Shown here in pieces: positions 43,959 to 53,260 of a stretch of 64,000 nt of DNA. Under the pieces are notes generated by a model, which had not been told where the DNA came from, did not search any database, and saw only the letters and a program-made list of their open reading frames with translations. Source of the DNA: Rhynchopus sp. YZ270_cl-10 (lineage: Eukaryota > Euglenozoa > Diplonemea > Diplonemida > Diplonemidae); contig OZ037904.1 of the NCBI GenBank assembly GCA_964035575.1, positions 1,054,001-1,118,000 on the forward strand. The letters are read 5' to 3'. Position numbers and translations under genes: made by a program. Numbering within the stretch: position 1 is the first letter of the stretch; each line of letters starts with the position of its first letter.

Positions 43959-44090
43959 GGGGCCATATTCTGAGCAAGAATTACCCCTACTAGTTATCAA
44001 ACACACACACACACACACAACACACACAAAGTGGGCTATACTCTGTTCAGGCGTTGCCCACTCTAAATTCGTTACCAAATCACACCACAC
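43959..44090 (+). repeat. CA-tailed modules G2 and F3
   Basis: Module G2 (43959-44018: GGGCCATATTCTGAGCAAGA, ATTACCCCTACTAGTTATCA and a long CA run) starts 19 bases after the LINE-derived ORF. Module F3 (44031-44090) follows. So the ORF lies between module F2 and module G2, which elsewhere are adjacent to each other. Confidence 0.75.
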
Positions 44091-44166
44091 ACCCTTTCCC
44101 TTCCCTTCCCTATGCAACGCACACTACCCACACACGCTTTCCTCCACCAGGCATTCATCTAGAACA

Positions 44167-44686
44167 ATGAACGTGTCGTTAGTGAAGACCGCAATGGCGG
44201 GACAGCGCCGCTTTGCCCGTGTCCGGCCTGAGGGTTTCATGTCGGTATGAAGCGGCTCTGAGAGCTCATTTTGTTTTTCTGGGGGATATGGTGGGATATC
44301 GATACAGTGGAGGCTGTTTTAATCGGGCAGCTTTTGTTTTTTTGGGTTTTGTTTATTTGTATCTCAAAGATCTGTGTGTGTGTGCATGAGGCATTCATAT
44401 TCGGCGTTTATCATCCTACCAACCTACCAACACCACAGAGAATGGGACCCAACACCCCGAAGGTGTTCGCTTTCCTTGCAGCGCTGTTTGCGTTGAACCT
44501 TGGGGCAATCACACAGTTCAACATGGGAGTGGCTGCTTTCGAGGTATGACTTTTTGTGTTCACGATACACACCAACCAACACTCCCAACACTTCCACCAC
44601 CAACACAGGTCGAGAACCCGTGGGAGCACCTGTACGCACAGACCCCCCGTCTCGGACACGGACAGCTCACCGGATACAACACATAA
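44167..44686 (+). CDS. 86-residue membrane protein, three small exons
   Basis: Exons 44167-44244, 44439-44543 and 44609-44686 join without frame change (both donors GTATGA, acceptors CACAG) into 86 residues. The N-terminus (MNVSLVKTAMAGQRRFARVR) is basic with no acidic residue, as in mitochondrial presequences. One hydrophobic segment (VFAFLAALFALNLGAITQF, about residues 34-52) would span a membrane, followed by a hydrophilic tail ending HGQLTGYNT. This layout is typical of small subunits of respiratory complexes, but I cannot assign one. A family-B repeat sits near the 3' end of intron 1 (44371-44402). No exon would be found by a length-based ORF search. Candidate acceptor CTCCACCAG is 17 bases before the ATG. 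Confidence 0.75.
44371..44402 (+). repeat. Family-B repeat in intron 1 of the 86-residue gene
   Basis: The copy reads TCTGTGTGTGTGTGCATGAG then GCATTCATATTC. It ends 36 bases before the acceptor. Confidence 0.55.
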
Positions 44687-45603
44687 GGCTACGTACGCTC
44701 TTTTGTGTTTCCTTTTTTATATCTGTCTTCTGGTCCCCCCCCTTCCCCCCTCTACCCCAAGAGGCGTTGTGTTCTGGAGTTTTTTTGTATTAACTATTGT
44801 GGGAGGGGCACAACAAAAATATTATACGGTCATAAACAACGAGCGGGGGGGCTTTTCGAAATGTGCGCATGTGTGTCCCAACCCACCTTCCTAAGGAGTG
44901 GTGTGGGACCCACTTCATCTGGCAAGGGTGTTTGTTTTATGGAAAAGGATTTTAATACAAAGTATGGAGGGTAAACTATAACCCCGACAGAGTTTAGGTG
45001 TGATGTACTTGTGATGTGCATCCATCATTTTATTTTAAAAAAGTCAGTGCCTGCGTCCCAGAGGCGTTTGTACTATCAACTTCACCTTTTTTTTTTTTTT
45101 TACTATCGTGCGAAGCGACAGCCAACTAAGAGAGATACAACCACGAACTGAATAAGACAACCCCATTTTCAACCAACAGGGATGAAAAAAAATAGATAAA
45201 TCAAAAATGACAACCATACAGGTCGGGTATCAAAAAAGACACAGTCCCGCTTTTTTGGAACAAAAAATTAACACAACAAAACAAAGGTTCCAAATAAATA
45301 ACAAAAAGCTCACCGTGTGTTGTTGAAAGATTCCATAAACGACGTCTTCTCCAGACCAAACACTTAAGCGGGCACTTTAAAAAAAAGCAAAAAAAGAAGA
45401 AAAAAAACAACAACAACAAGACCCTGCACATACTATTCCCCCCTGTTCTTCCCCCCCCTCGATCGAGCACAAATAATGCAAAAAAAAAAAGGATATTTCT
45501 CTTTTTCACAATCAAAAAAAAGAAATGTACAAAGTCACTACAACCCAGCCCACACTACAGCAGCCCTCTTCGCTCCCTCCTCTTCCCTCCATCCTTGAAA
45601 ATA
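44687..45603. other. Non-coding spacer
   Basis: No gene. There is a weak family-D-like stretch at about 45050-45085 (AGAGGCGTTTGTACTATCAA) and long A and T runs. Before the next gene the sequence turns pyrimidine-rich, with ACTACAG at about 45553-45559 as a candidate acceptor. Confidence 0.5.
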
Positions 45604-46980
45604 ATGTTGATAAACTTCAAAAAGCACCTTGCATCGCTAGAGAAGCTGTGCAGTGGGGAGTACAATGTTCGCATCTACCACGAACCGTCGAAGGTCATGG
45701 ACGATGTGTGGGAGCAAATAGACCTAGCGGAGAAGGAGGTGGCCATGATCACGTACATCATGAAGGATGATGAGGTAGGGCGGGAGACATTGCAGAGGCT
45801 TACGAATGCTGCCAAGCGTGGAGTGAAGGTGACACTTTTGTACGACGACGCAGGCAACATTACTGGCAGAACCAAGCTCACCTCCGATCTTATTGCAAAC
45901 AACGGCGATGTCATTGTGTTTCGTCCCTTCTTCACTACCTTCGCTCAATATATTTGGTCGGGCTTTGACTTTCTTGAATCGCCGGTCCTCAGGAATCACC
46001 GAAAAATATTTCTGATTGACAACAAAATCGCGTATCTCGGTGGACTAAACATCGGAAACGAATATGCGGGAAGGCAATGTACGGGGCCGTATCTCACTTC
46101 AGGGAAAACCTTTCGGGATATTATGGTGAAGGTGACTGCCAATGGTGGTGGGGAGGAGAAGTTTGCACAGTTTCGTGAGATGATTGATGAGACCATTGCA
46201 ATCAACGACTTCTACCAGCGGAAGGCCTGCCACGATGCTGCCTACCGAGCCTCGAAGCCCTCCTGGGAAGCCTTCTTGGAAACCCAGGAAGGTACCCTAC
46301 CATCTATGGACGAATCCGTGTTCGACATGACACTTCCCCCAGACAGTATCGTCCCCCCAGAGGAAGTAAAGGGTGTGCAGCTGCAGCTCACTGCGTGCAA
46401 CCCATGGGGGCGCGACTATTCGCTCCAAAAGTCGATTTTTTTGAGTGCAAAGCATGCGAGGAAACGGCTCTGGTTTGTCACACCGTACTACGCGCCTCCA
46501 GAGCACCTACGGGAGGAAATCGAAGCCGCTGCGGAGAGAGGCGTCGATGTGCGGGTATTGGTGGGAGGGGAGGGGACGACGGACCCACCGATCATGCGTT
46601 ATGCGCAACACTCTTGGCTGTGCGGAGCTGCGGCACGTGGTGTCAAGGTATACGAATACACAAACACTGGAGAGGTGATGCACGCAAAGATGTTCGTGGT
46701 CGACGACGACACATGCTCAGTAGGGTCGTACAACCTTGACCTGCTCTCAGACAGAATCCTCGAGGCGAACCTCCTCCTTCACGACAAGCAAAACACATCG
46801 CTCCTCGCACAACAGTTCCTCTACGACTCCTGTGTGCGTGGACGGTACGTCTCACATGCGGACCTCAAAAAACGCTCAGAGTCCTGGAGCTTCCGCGCAG
46901 CAGTCGGACTCTCAACAGGGATCTATGTTTCGTCTAAGAAGCTTCTCGGGGGCAACTACAGCGAGGCTAAGCATTTGTAG
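45604..46980 (+). CDS. Phospholipase D family enzyme, cardiolipin-synthase-like
   Basis: The 458-residue protein has the two HKD motifs of the phospholipase D superfamily: NHRKIFLIDNKIAYLGG near residue 130 and HAKMFVVDDDTCSVGSYN near residue 360, each with His, Lys and Asp in the right spacing. Two such motifs in a protein of this size, with GG-x-N-x-G-N-E-Y after the first, fit bacterial-type cardiolipin synthases, which join phosphatidyl groups to make cardiolipin in mitochondria or bacteria. There is no obvious membrane helix or presequence, so another PLD-type activity is possible. The ATG at 45604 is the first in frame; the frame opens nine bases earlier without an ATG. Confidence 0.85.
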   Translation: MLINFKKHLASLEKLCSGEYNVRIYHEPSKVMDDVWEQIDLAEKEVAMITYIMKDDEVGRETLQRLTNAAKRGVKVTLLYDDAGNITGRTKLTSDLIANNGDVIVFRPFFTTFAQYIWSGFDFLESPVLRNHRKIFLIDNKIAYLGGLNIGNEYAGRQCTGPYLTSGKTFRDIMVKVTANGGGEEKFAQFREMIDETIAINDFYQRKACHDAAYRASKPSWEAFLETQEGTLPSMDESVFDMTLPPDSIVPPEEVKGVQLQLTACNPWGRDYSLQKSIFLSAKHARKRLWFVTPYYAPPEHLREEIEAAAERGVDVRVLVGGEGTTDPPIMRYAQHSWLCGAAARGVKVYEYTNTGEVMHAKMFVVDDDTCSVGSYNLDLLSDRILEANLLLHDKQNTSLLAQQFLYDSCVRGRYVSHADLKKRSESWSFRAAVGLSTGIYVSSKKLLGGNYSEAKHL

Positions 46981-47925
46981 GGGAGGGCGAGGAGGAGGAG
47001 GAGGGATGTGTGGGTTAGTGCACCGTGTGTACTGTGATGTGATTTTCCCAACTCAGAAGCCAGGATGTCTGCGTTTAATGCTTTCAGGTGTGTTGAGGGT
47101 AAATGGCAGATGGGAAGGGTGCAAGGGGTTGATGGGTATTGAAATCTCCGATTCGAGACGGTTGTGATTTTATTTTTATTTTTATTTGGTACACTGTCAC
47201 AGAGGGGGCTTTGTATTTCAACTCTACTTTTTAGTTCGACCCGAGATGCGTTTTTAGCACGTTTCAAACTTCTCTTTTTCAAATGTCTAGCGTCCCGCCG
47301 ATTCCACTATGGCGAAGTGTTTTTGCACCTTTCAACTTCTCCTTTAAAACTAAGGAGGGTTGTGGCATTTCCCCCCCTAATAAGGAGGTAAACCGAGTGA
47401 AGAGTGTCGGGATGCGTTCAAGAGGTAGACTCTTCCCACCACAAACCCCCTTTTCGTCTCTGATTTTTCTTTTATCGAAACGTCGAGTGGATGTGTAATA
47501 ATGTTTGGTTCCCGCTCTCCCTCATAGATGAGTGTTTGATAATGCTCTGAACAGTTTTTGTTTTTTTGCATCTAGCGCAAAAAAAAAAAAAACATAGTGG
47601 AGTTCATCCTCGGGTGTCTACACTAATACAACCAAGTTTTCAAAAAACAAAGAAAAAAAAAATACTGGAACCAACGAAACCTTCTCTCACTCTCTCTGCG
47701 CCACCTAGCCAACATCTATGCAGTGATCTGTGCCTGCATATCGTTGAATAAGTTGTGTGCGCGATAGCGACACACACACACACACACATAGGGGCTGTTG
47801 TGCTCGATTGCCCTGTGTCTACACTTAATGCAACCAAGTTTTCAAAGCAAGAAAGAACACAGCGGGTTGCTCAGAAATGCACGACCTCAAGTTTTTGTGT
47901 ATTTGAGTTGAGGCAACTTTTGCCA

Positions 47926-48012
47926 ACATTCCGCCTGATTTTTACCCCGCGGAAAGGTGCGCAAAGGGCCGTATGCGCACCTGTACGTGGGGGGGAAATC
48001 AGGTGGAACATG
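47926..48012. other. Long imperfect hairpin
   Basis: The left arm (from CATTCCGCCTGATTT to AGGTGCGCA) pairs with the right arm (TGCGCACCT to AAATCAGGTGGAACATG) over about 37 bases with few mismatches; the inner nine base pairs AGGTGCGCA/TGCGCACCT are perfect. The loop is about ten bases. It may be a small foldback element or a structured RNA. No target duplication was identified. Confidence 0.65.
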
Positions 48013-48132
48013 CAGGCTTTGATGACCTCTTGTGTACACGGAAATATGTGTATCGAACACAACAGCAATGAAGTCTCTAAATTACGACATAACAAAAGCA
48101 CCACACCCATTCCCCCTTTTTTTTTAAAACTA

Positions 48133-48235
48133 CGAAATGGATGTAGGACTGCATGGTTGGGTGTCCACCCTCCTGTGCACCAGTCATTGTACCAAAGGTG
48201 CACTGTTCACGAGCGGATTGATGCATTTCAAGTCT
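48133..48235 (+). repeat. Family-A repeat, copy A8
   Basis: The copy reads GAAATGGATGTAGGACTGCA, TGGTTGGGTGTCCACCC, CATTGTACCAAAGGTGCAC and TTCACGAGCGGATTGATGCA then TTTCAAGTC. It is one of the most complete copies and lies 180 bases before a gene start. Confidence 0.85.
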
Positions 48236-48418
48236 TTCCCCCTCCTCCTCTCCCTTCCGCACTATCGACCTAATACGACACAAAACCCACAGAAATACAC
48301 AGCACACACACACCGCGTGTGTCACACTACATACACAAAAACCACTCCCATTTTCGCTTCTGTCAGGTTTGCGTTCACCTCCCTCTCCCCTTACCGTACG
48401 CACCTCGCAGTGCGCACC

Positions 48419-49297
48419 ATGCAGGCGCCCCTTGGCGGTGTTGCTCTGCCTGAAGACGACACGAACCTGCTTGTGAGCACATGGGTACAAGGCTGCGATG
48501 TGCTGGCGATCCCGGCATACACAGGGGCACCGTGCTCTTTGGAGTGTTCCTCGAAGGGGTCTAGGTATGTGCACCCCCATGGCTTCTTTGGATCTGAGGT
48601 TCAGTGTGGAGTGTAGAATGTAGAGTGGAAATATTGATATTGCATTAAAACGCAACAAATGGGTGTTCGTTTTTGCCATGAAAATTGATCGCGAAAAAAG
48701 AGAGAGCTTTTTTTTAAAAATGCATTTTTCCTTGCTGACCAACACCTTCTCCAGATCCATGGGTATTGCCCCCATAGATGACCCAGCGTTGGGATTTGCA
48801 AATATGTGGGTCGAATCACGAGAGCGGTGTCCCAGGTATGGAATAGATGCTTCCCATCTCCGAACACATTGCTGTTCGCCCTTCTGACACCATATGACCA
48901 ATACAGCCCGCCCCGAAGACGCGGTGCAGGGTACCGTAATGTCTCAATGCAGCGCCGCAGTGTGTCGCGTGGGAAGGTCAGCCGTGGGGGCAGCCCTGCA
49001 GCAGGCACGCTGTTCTCCACGACACGGAGGGGGCGCAACATCTCGCCTGTGTGTACACGTGTATCGCAGGTTAAGGTGCGTGAGGCGACACATACAGGGC
49101 ATACACCACACAACACCGTGCTGCCTACTGCAGAGCCGTCATCTGTACGCAGACGTCGCAAGCAGGCGAAGCTTGCGCGCTTCGCAAAACGCAAACCAGA
49201 GTTCCTCACCTCACCGGAACAGCTAGGAGGGGACAAGACAGCAGCAAGCACGGTGCTGAAGACACGGTCGGCACCACCACCTTCCACACGAAGATAG
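48419..49297 (+). CDS. Basic protein of unknown function (3 exons)
   Basis: Exons 48419-48564, 48755-48835 and 48907-49297 join in frame (donors GTATGT and GTATGG, acceptors CTCCAG and ATACAG) to give 205 residues. The first third is neutral with a few cysteines (MQAPLGGVALPEDDTN at the start). The last exon is strongly basic, with clusters such as PPRRRGAGYR and RRRRKQAKLARFAKRK, which could bind nucleic acid or direct the protein to the nucleus or mitochondrion. No family is recognised. The ATG follows CTCGCAG by eight bases. Without the splices only the last exon shows up as an open frame. Confidence 0.7.
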
Positions 49298-50737
49298 AGC
49301 AGCCGCAATAGGGAGGGGGGTGTTGTGATGTGTCGCTTGGCACCATACGCAACACTCTGCACACTAAGGTTGCAAAGTTGAGCAAAAAGGTGTACGAGGC
49401 CGCAGCCTTACAAAAGGCGTTGTGTCGGGGTTTTGCGTAAGGTCCTGTATTGATTATTATTTTTTTGGTATTCCCAACGTCAGCATACGGCTCTAACATG
49501 CTAATGGCATAGTAGCACTTTGTTTTTATTGTGAGATGAAAGGGGAAAGATTCAGAACGTTTGGCATCTCTCTGTGTCTTTGCACGAAGTGATGAAGTAC
49601 AATGCCATGCCCAACCTTCAAAGGGTTTTGCGCTGCGCATTGTTGTCCACATTGTTCCGACAAAAATATTTGGCTACCACGGTGATTGGGTGTGGGTTTC
49701 AGGGGAAAAAATAGCACAGTGAAAGCCTTTGTGTAATTCTGACAGCTGCAGAACGTCAATGAGACACAACTCTGTGCGGTATAACCACTGTTCCACTTTT
49801 CCTCGCTTTTTGTTTTCAAAACCGTTACAGATGTAGCGCGTCCACGAGGTACGTTCATCTTTCAAGTTTTTCTTCAGAAGGATCCAATCCTTTCAAAAAA
49901 GAAAAATTCTTTGGCACAGTCACCAAAGCACCAAAAGTGTCATATTAGCTTACCAACTTTTCTCTCTCTCTCTCTCTTTTTTGCCTCCAGCAGGTATCAA
50001 ACCCCGCTGTCTGTGAGATTACTGTTTGAACGAAACCCCAGCACGTTATTTCCTCCCTTCTTTGTGTGCTCAAAACAACCACAGTTTTAAAGAATTTATC
50101 TAAATCATTTTTTGCCTTTTTCCTTGAGTAATGTTTTCTGTTGCCAAAAAAAAAACAAAAACAAAACAAATGTAGTAAAGATTGTCTGGATGGCTACACT
50201 ACCAGCAGATTGTCGGAAAAAAAAAACAAAACAAAACAAAAAAATAACAAAATTGTCACCAGGTGACCAAAATGCGTTCATGCCTGGTCCATCTCTAACC
50301 AAATTTTTCTCTCTTTTTTTTTATATATTTTATCAGTTGAAAGGACCCACCACTGTACCAATGTGTATCAACGTTTTTTTTCTTTACTTGCCTGCACTCC
50401 TGTACAGGCCTACGTGCTTTTTTTGTGTCTTTTGCTGTGGTACCGGCAGTGGTGATGTGGGGGAAGGGGGGTTAGGATGTTGTGTAACCTGCGCTGTTTG
50501 CAGGGTGATATGACAATATACCATTTTTTTTCTCTTCTGGCGTCGTTCGAGCTTTTTCCGCTATTTTTTTTTCTCGTAAAATCCATAACTTTTTGTTCGT
50601 AGATGACGAAGTACGTGGCACACTTAGACTAGGCTAGTTGACGGCATGAGGTTGGTTTAGGAAAGTTTGTCGATTTTTTCTGGGATATCATTGTCCAAAA
50701 CCCCTCCCAAACCATTCTAAGACCCATATTTACCATA
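49298..50737. other. Non-coding region
   Basis: No gene is visible. A family-B repeat lies at 49829-49870 (TCCACGAGGTACGTTCATCT then TTCAAGTTTT). The rest is AT-rich with A and T runs. The small frames are low complexity. Confidence 0.5.
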
Positions 50738-51564
50738 TTGGTGTGTTCCGGGGTATAAGTTGGGATTTCCAACTCTTCACAAAATTTTCTCGAAAGTTCA
50801 CAACTTTTGCACAAACACAGTCTACGCCATAATAGGCTGCATATTGTGAAGAGTTGTGAATTGAAATGAAAATTTGACTTTTCTGATACCGGCCGCGTAC
50901 ATATTACGTCGCGTATTTATTACGGGGGGTACTTATTACGTCGCGTACTAATTAAGTCGCTTTTTGGGGGCCCGCGGGCCCCCAAAAAGCGACGTAATTA
51001 GTACACACCGTAAGGTGAAAAAAAAAGTGGGAGTAATCATGTTGGAACACAGCTGGTGTGGGCACATCACTGGGGGGATACCACCAAACCCACACAATCC
51101 CGAAGTCATCGCAGATCGTGTGAACGAGGAGGAGAACAAACCCAACACGCGGCGCGTGTAGACGGCACAGGGTAAGGTGGAAGAAATCGGTGAGAACTCT
51201 GCCACAGTGCGTCTAGTACCTCCACATGCGCAAGAGGAGTGGGAAGTGCCAATGGAGTTCCTCAAATCCGCAATTTGAGCCATTCGTTCATATTTCAACA
51301 AACATTTTTAAAAAACTTTTGTTTGCATGTTGCAATCTCTTCCCAATGTAACCTTGTAAAGGGCCGAGGGCCAACACGCCAACACCAAGAGAAATGCCAG
51401 ACATCCTTCCCACTCACCTTGTCCGTAGATTTTGTTTTTCTTCAAAAAATTAATTACGTCGCACACTTATTACGTCGCGTACTAATTAAGTCGGCATTTG
51501 CCCTAACCGACTTAATTAGTACGCGACGTAATATGTACGCGGCCGGTACCCCGGAACACACCAA
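50738..51564. mobile_element. Foldback DNA transposon with palindromic ends
   Basis: TTGGTGTGTTCCGGGGTA begins the left end and its complement closes the right end; CATA flanks both sides (50734-50737, 51565-51568). Inside, both ends carry GGCCGCGTACATATTACGTC and a series of about 16-base units (TATTACGTCGCGTAC type). Each end also holds its own palindrome: 50956-50993 is a perfect 38-base palindrome centred on GGGCCCGCGGGCCC, and 51471-51494 pairs perfectly with 51507-51530 over 24 bases. The centre (51030-51280) has short frames ending in WEVPMEFLKSAI, possibly the remains of an element-encoded protein. The left end is interrupted by a separate insertion. No complete transposase is seen. 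Confidence 0.8.
50756..50886. mobile_element. 131-bp insertion nested in the left end of the foldback element
   Basis: The right end of the host element reads, in complement, TTCCGGGGTACCGGCCGCG without interruption. On the left the same sequence is split after GGGGTA by 131 bases, with TA on both sides, as expected for a TA target duplication. The insert has a perfect 13-base inverted pair, CAACTCTTCACAA (50770) and TTGTGAAGAGTTG (50844). It resembles a small mariner-type MITE, although its extreme ends are not clearly inverted. Confidence 0.7.
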
Positions 51565-53260
51565 CATATTTTCCCTTTTTTGGAACGATGTACTGCAAGG
51601 GTGAGCGCATCTTTCACGTTTTTTTTTCTCTTTGTAAGATGTGTGCACGAGAGGCACATTCATCTTGCAAATTTTCTTTTGTTTTTATTTTTTGCGATAA
51701 CTCTTTTTCTCTTAGTGACCAAGCAAGGTGACCAAGCACGCGAGGCTTAGGTTCATCTTATTAATTGTACTTTTTTTTTCTGTTTTCTTTTTCCTTCTCC
51801 TTTTGCAAATCCAGCAAAAGAACAATGAAGGATGAACATGCATGCATGGGAACGGGAGCCCAATTTGAACAATACATTCCAGAAGGAAGAAGGAGGAAAC
51901 ATAGAAAAAAAAAAAATCCCCCCAACAACATTTTGAGAATGCCCAAAAGTTTCAAGGTGGCTAACCATGTGAGGATAACGTTCGTCTTTTGTTTTTTCCA
52001 ACTTTTTTACTCTCTTTTTATTGTGTCGATATAGGTCGTGAGTTGGTGTTTCAACGCACCGCGTTTTCTTTTTTTTTTTTTTTCTTTTTTTTTTTTTTGT
52101 CCAGAGGTTTTCCTCTTCACAGCAGTGGGTGCGTATTGTGAGTAATAAAATATCAACAGAATATAGATTACACACTTTTACGTACAAAAAAATCTGATAT
52201 TATACCAAAGGTACACAGTCATGAGAGGGCTTTGTATTTTTCAAAGATACAATGAGGATGTGCAATCTGCGCTTATCTGCACAGAAAAGAGAGGTACGCG
52301 GTGTTCTTTTTCTTTTTCTTTTTAAAGTACACTTTCATTTCCTCAGCGATATTGTACATGGACGCAACATGGTATTGGCTAGCGTTTCATACACCTTTGT
52401 GCATGTCACCACGTAAACCCCCTTTACAAGCAAAACCACCATGCCAGCGTGAGTCTATTCGTCACGGAGATATTGTGCAGTGCGAGATAACCCAACTTTC
52501 AAAATTTTTCCTTTTTATAATTTTGTTTTCCCAAAGAAACACAAAGAATCACGACTCTGTGGTTGTTACTATTGAGCGGGATCCCCCCCCCTCCAGTTGT
52601 GTGTGTATGTACGTAATGTACATCTGACAAAACTGTTCTTTGTTGTTGCTTGTTTTTTTTTGTGAGTCATAACCATATTTTTCTTTTCCCTTTTCCTGTT
52701 CTCATCCCTTTGGCCAGACTGGGGAGGGCTAAGCATTTATCTGCATCCCTTATGAAGAGTAACCCCTTTTATGACCATGGTGCATGAACTGCCTTTTTGG
52801 ATTGTGGTTTTGTTTGGTGGTCCACCGTTGGCTTACAACGGTACACCAGCAAAAAAAAAATCTCACAAAATTAAAGTCATTTTCCTTCACCGTCGTGTAA
52901 GTTGAACTGTTTGAACTGCATACGTCTTGGTGCCTGGACCACATGGCATTGTGTCGTCTTCATCAGCGGTGCCTCTCTGAGGTTTTTGTACCCATCTCTC
53001 TCGTGTCCACACCTTCCCCTACCTCACAGCCCTAGCAACTAATCGGGAAAAAAAAGAAGTCGTCTTTTTTTGTCCAACCTTTTTGAGACCCCGCAACAAC
53101 ACTACAGAACATCCAGAAACATATACACAACACCCTCCCCTCCATCTGGGACCATTTTTTTAGGATTTTTTCCCCCCCATAGAATTTAAACAATAAGACA
53201 GCCCTTTCAACGACGTATCCAACAACCGATTTTTTGATCAAAACAACAAAACACTACAAT
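51565..53260. other. Non-coding region with repeats and two doubtful short frames
   Basis: It contains a family-B repeat (51638-51674), a family-C repeat (51726-51767) and a partial family-A repeat (52202-52245). A short basic frame from ATG 51824 follows AAATCCAG by ten bases and encodes about 70 residues; a second frame from 52359 encodes about 90. Both end in low-complexity sequence and I cannot support either as a gene. CCTCACAG at about 53023-53030 is a candidate acceptor for the next gene. Confidence 0.45.

Larger units (their letters stand above)
46981..48418. other. Non-coding region with several repeats and a hairpin
   Basis: No gene in 1.4 kb. It contains a partial family-A copy (47188-47224), family-D copies (47235-47275 and 47293-47342), family-E copies (47603-47646 and 47811-47847), a long hairpin (47926-48012) and a full family-A copy (48133-48235). 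CACCTCGCAG ends eight bases before the next ATG. Confidence 0.55.

Noticed and set aside
51824-52034. Possible small basic protein following AAATCCAG
   Set aside because: The frame ends in Phe-rich low-complexity sequence and has no GTATG intron to extend it.
52359-52627. Possible 90-residue protein starting MDATWYWLAFHT
   Set aside because: Part of the frame is T-rich low complexity, there is no recognisable domain and no fitting intron.
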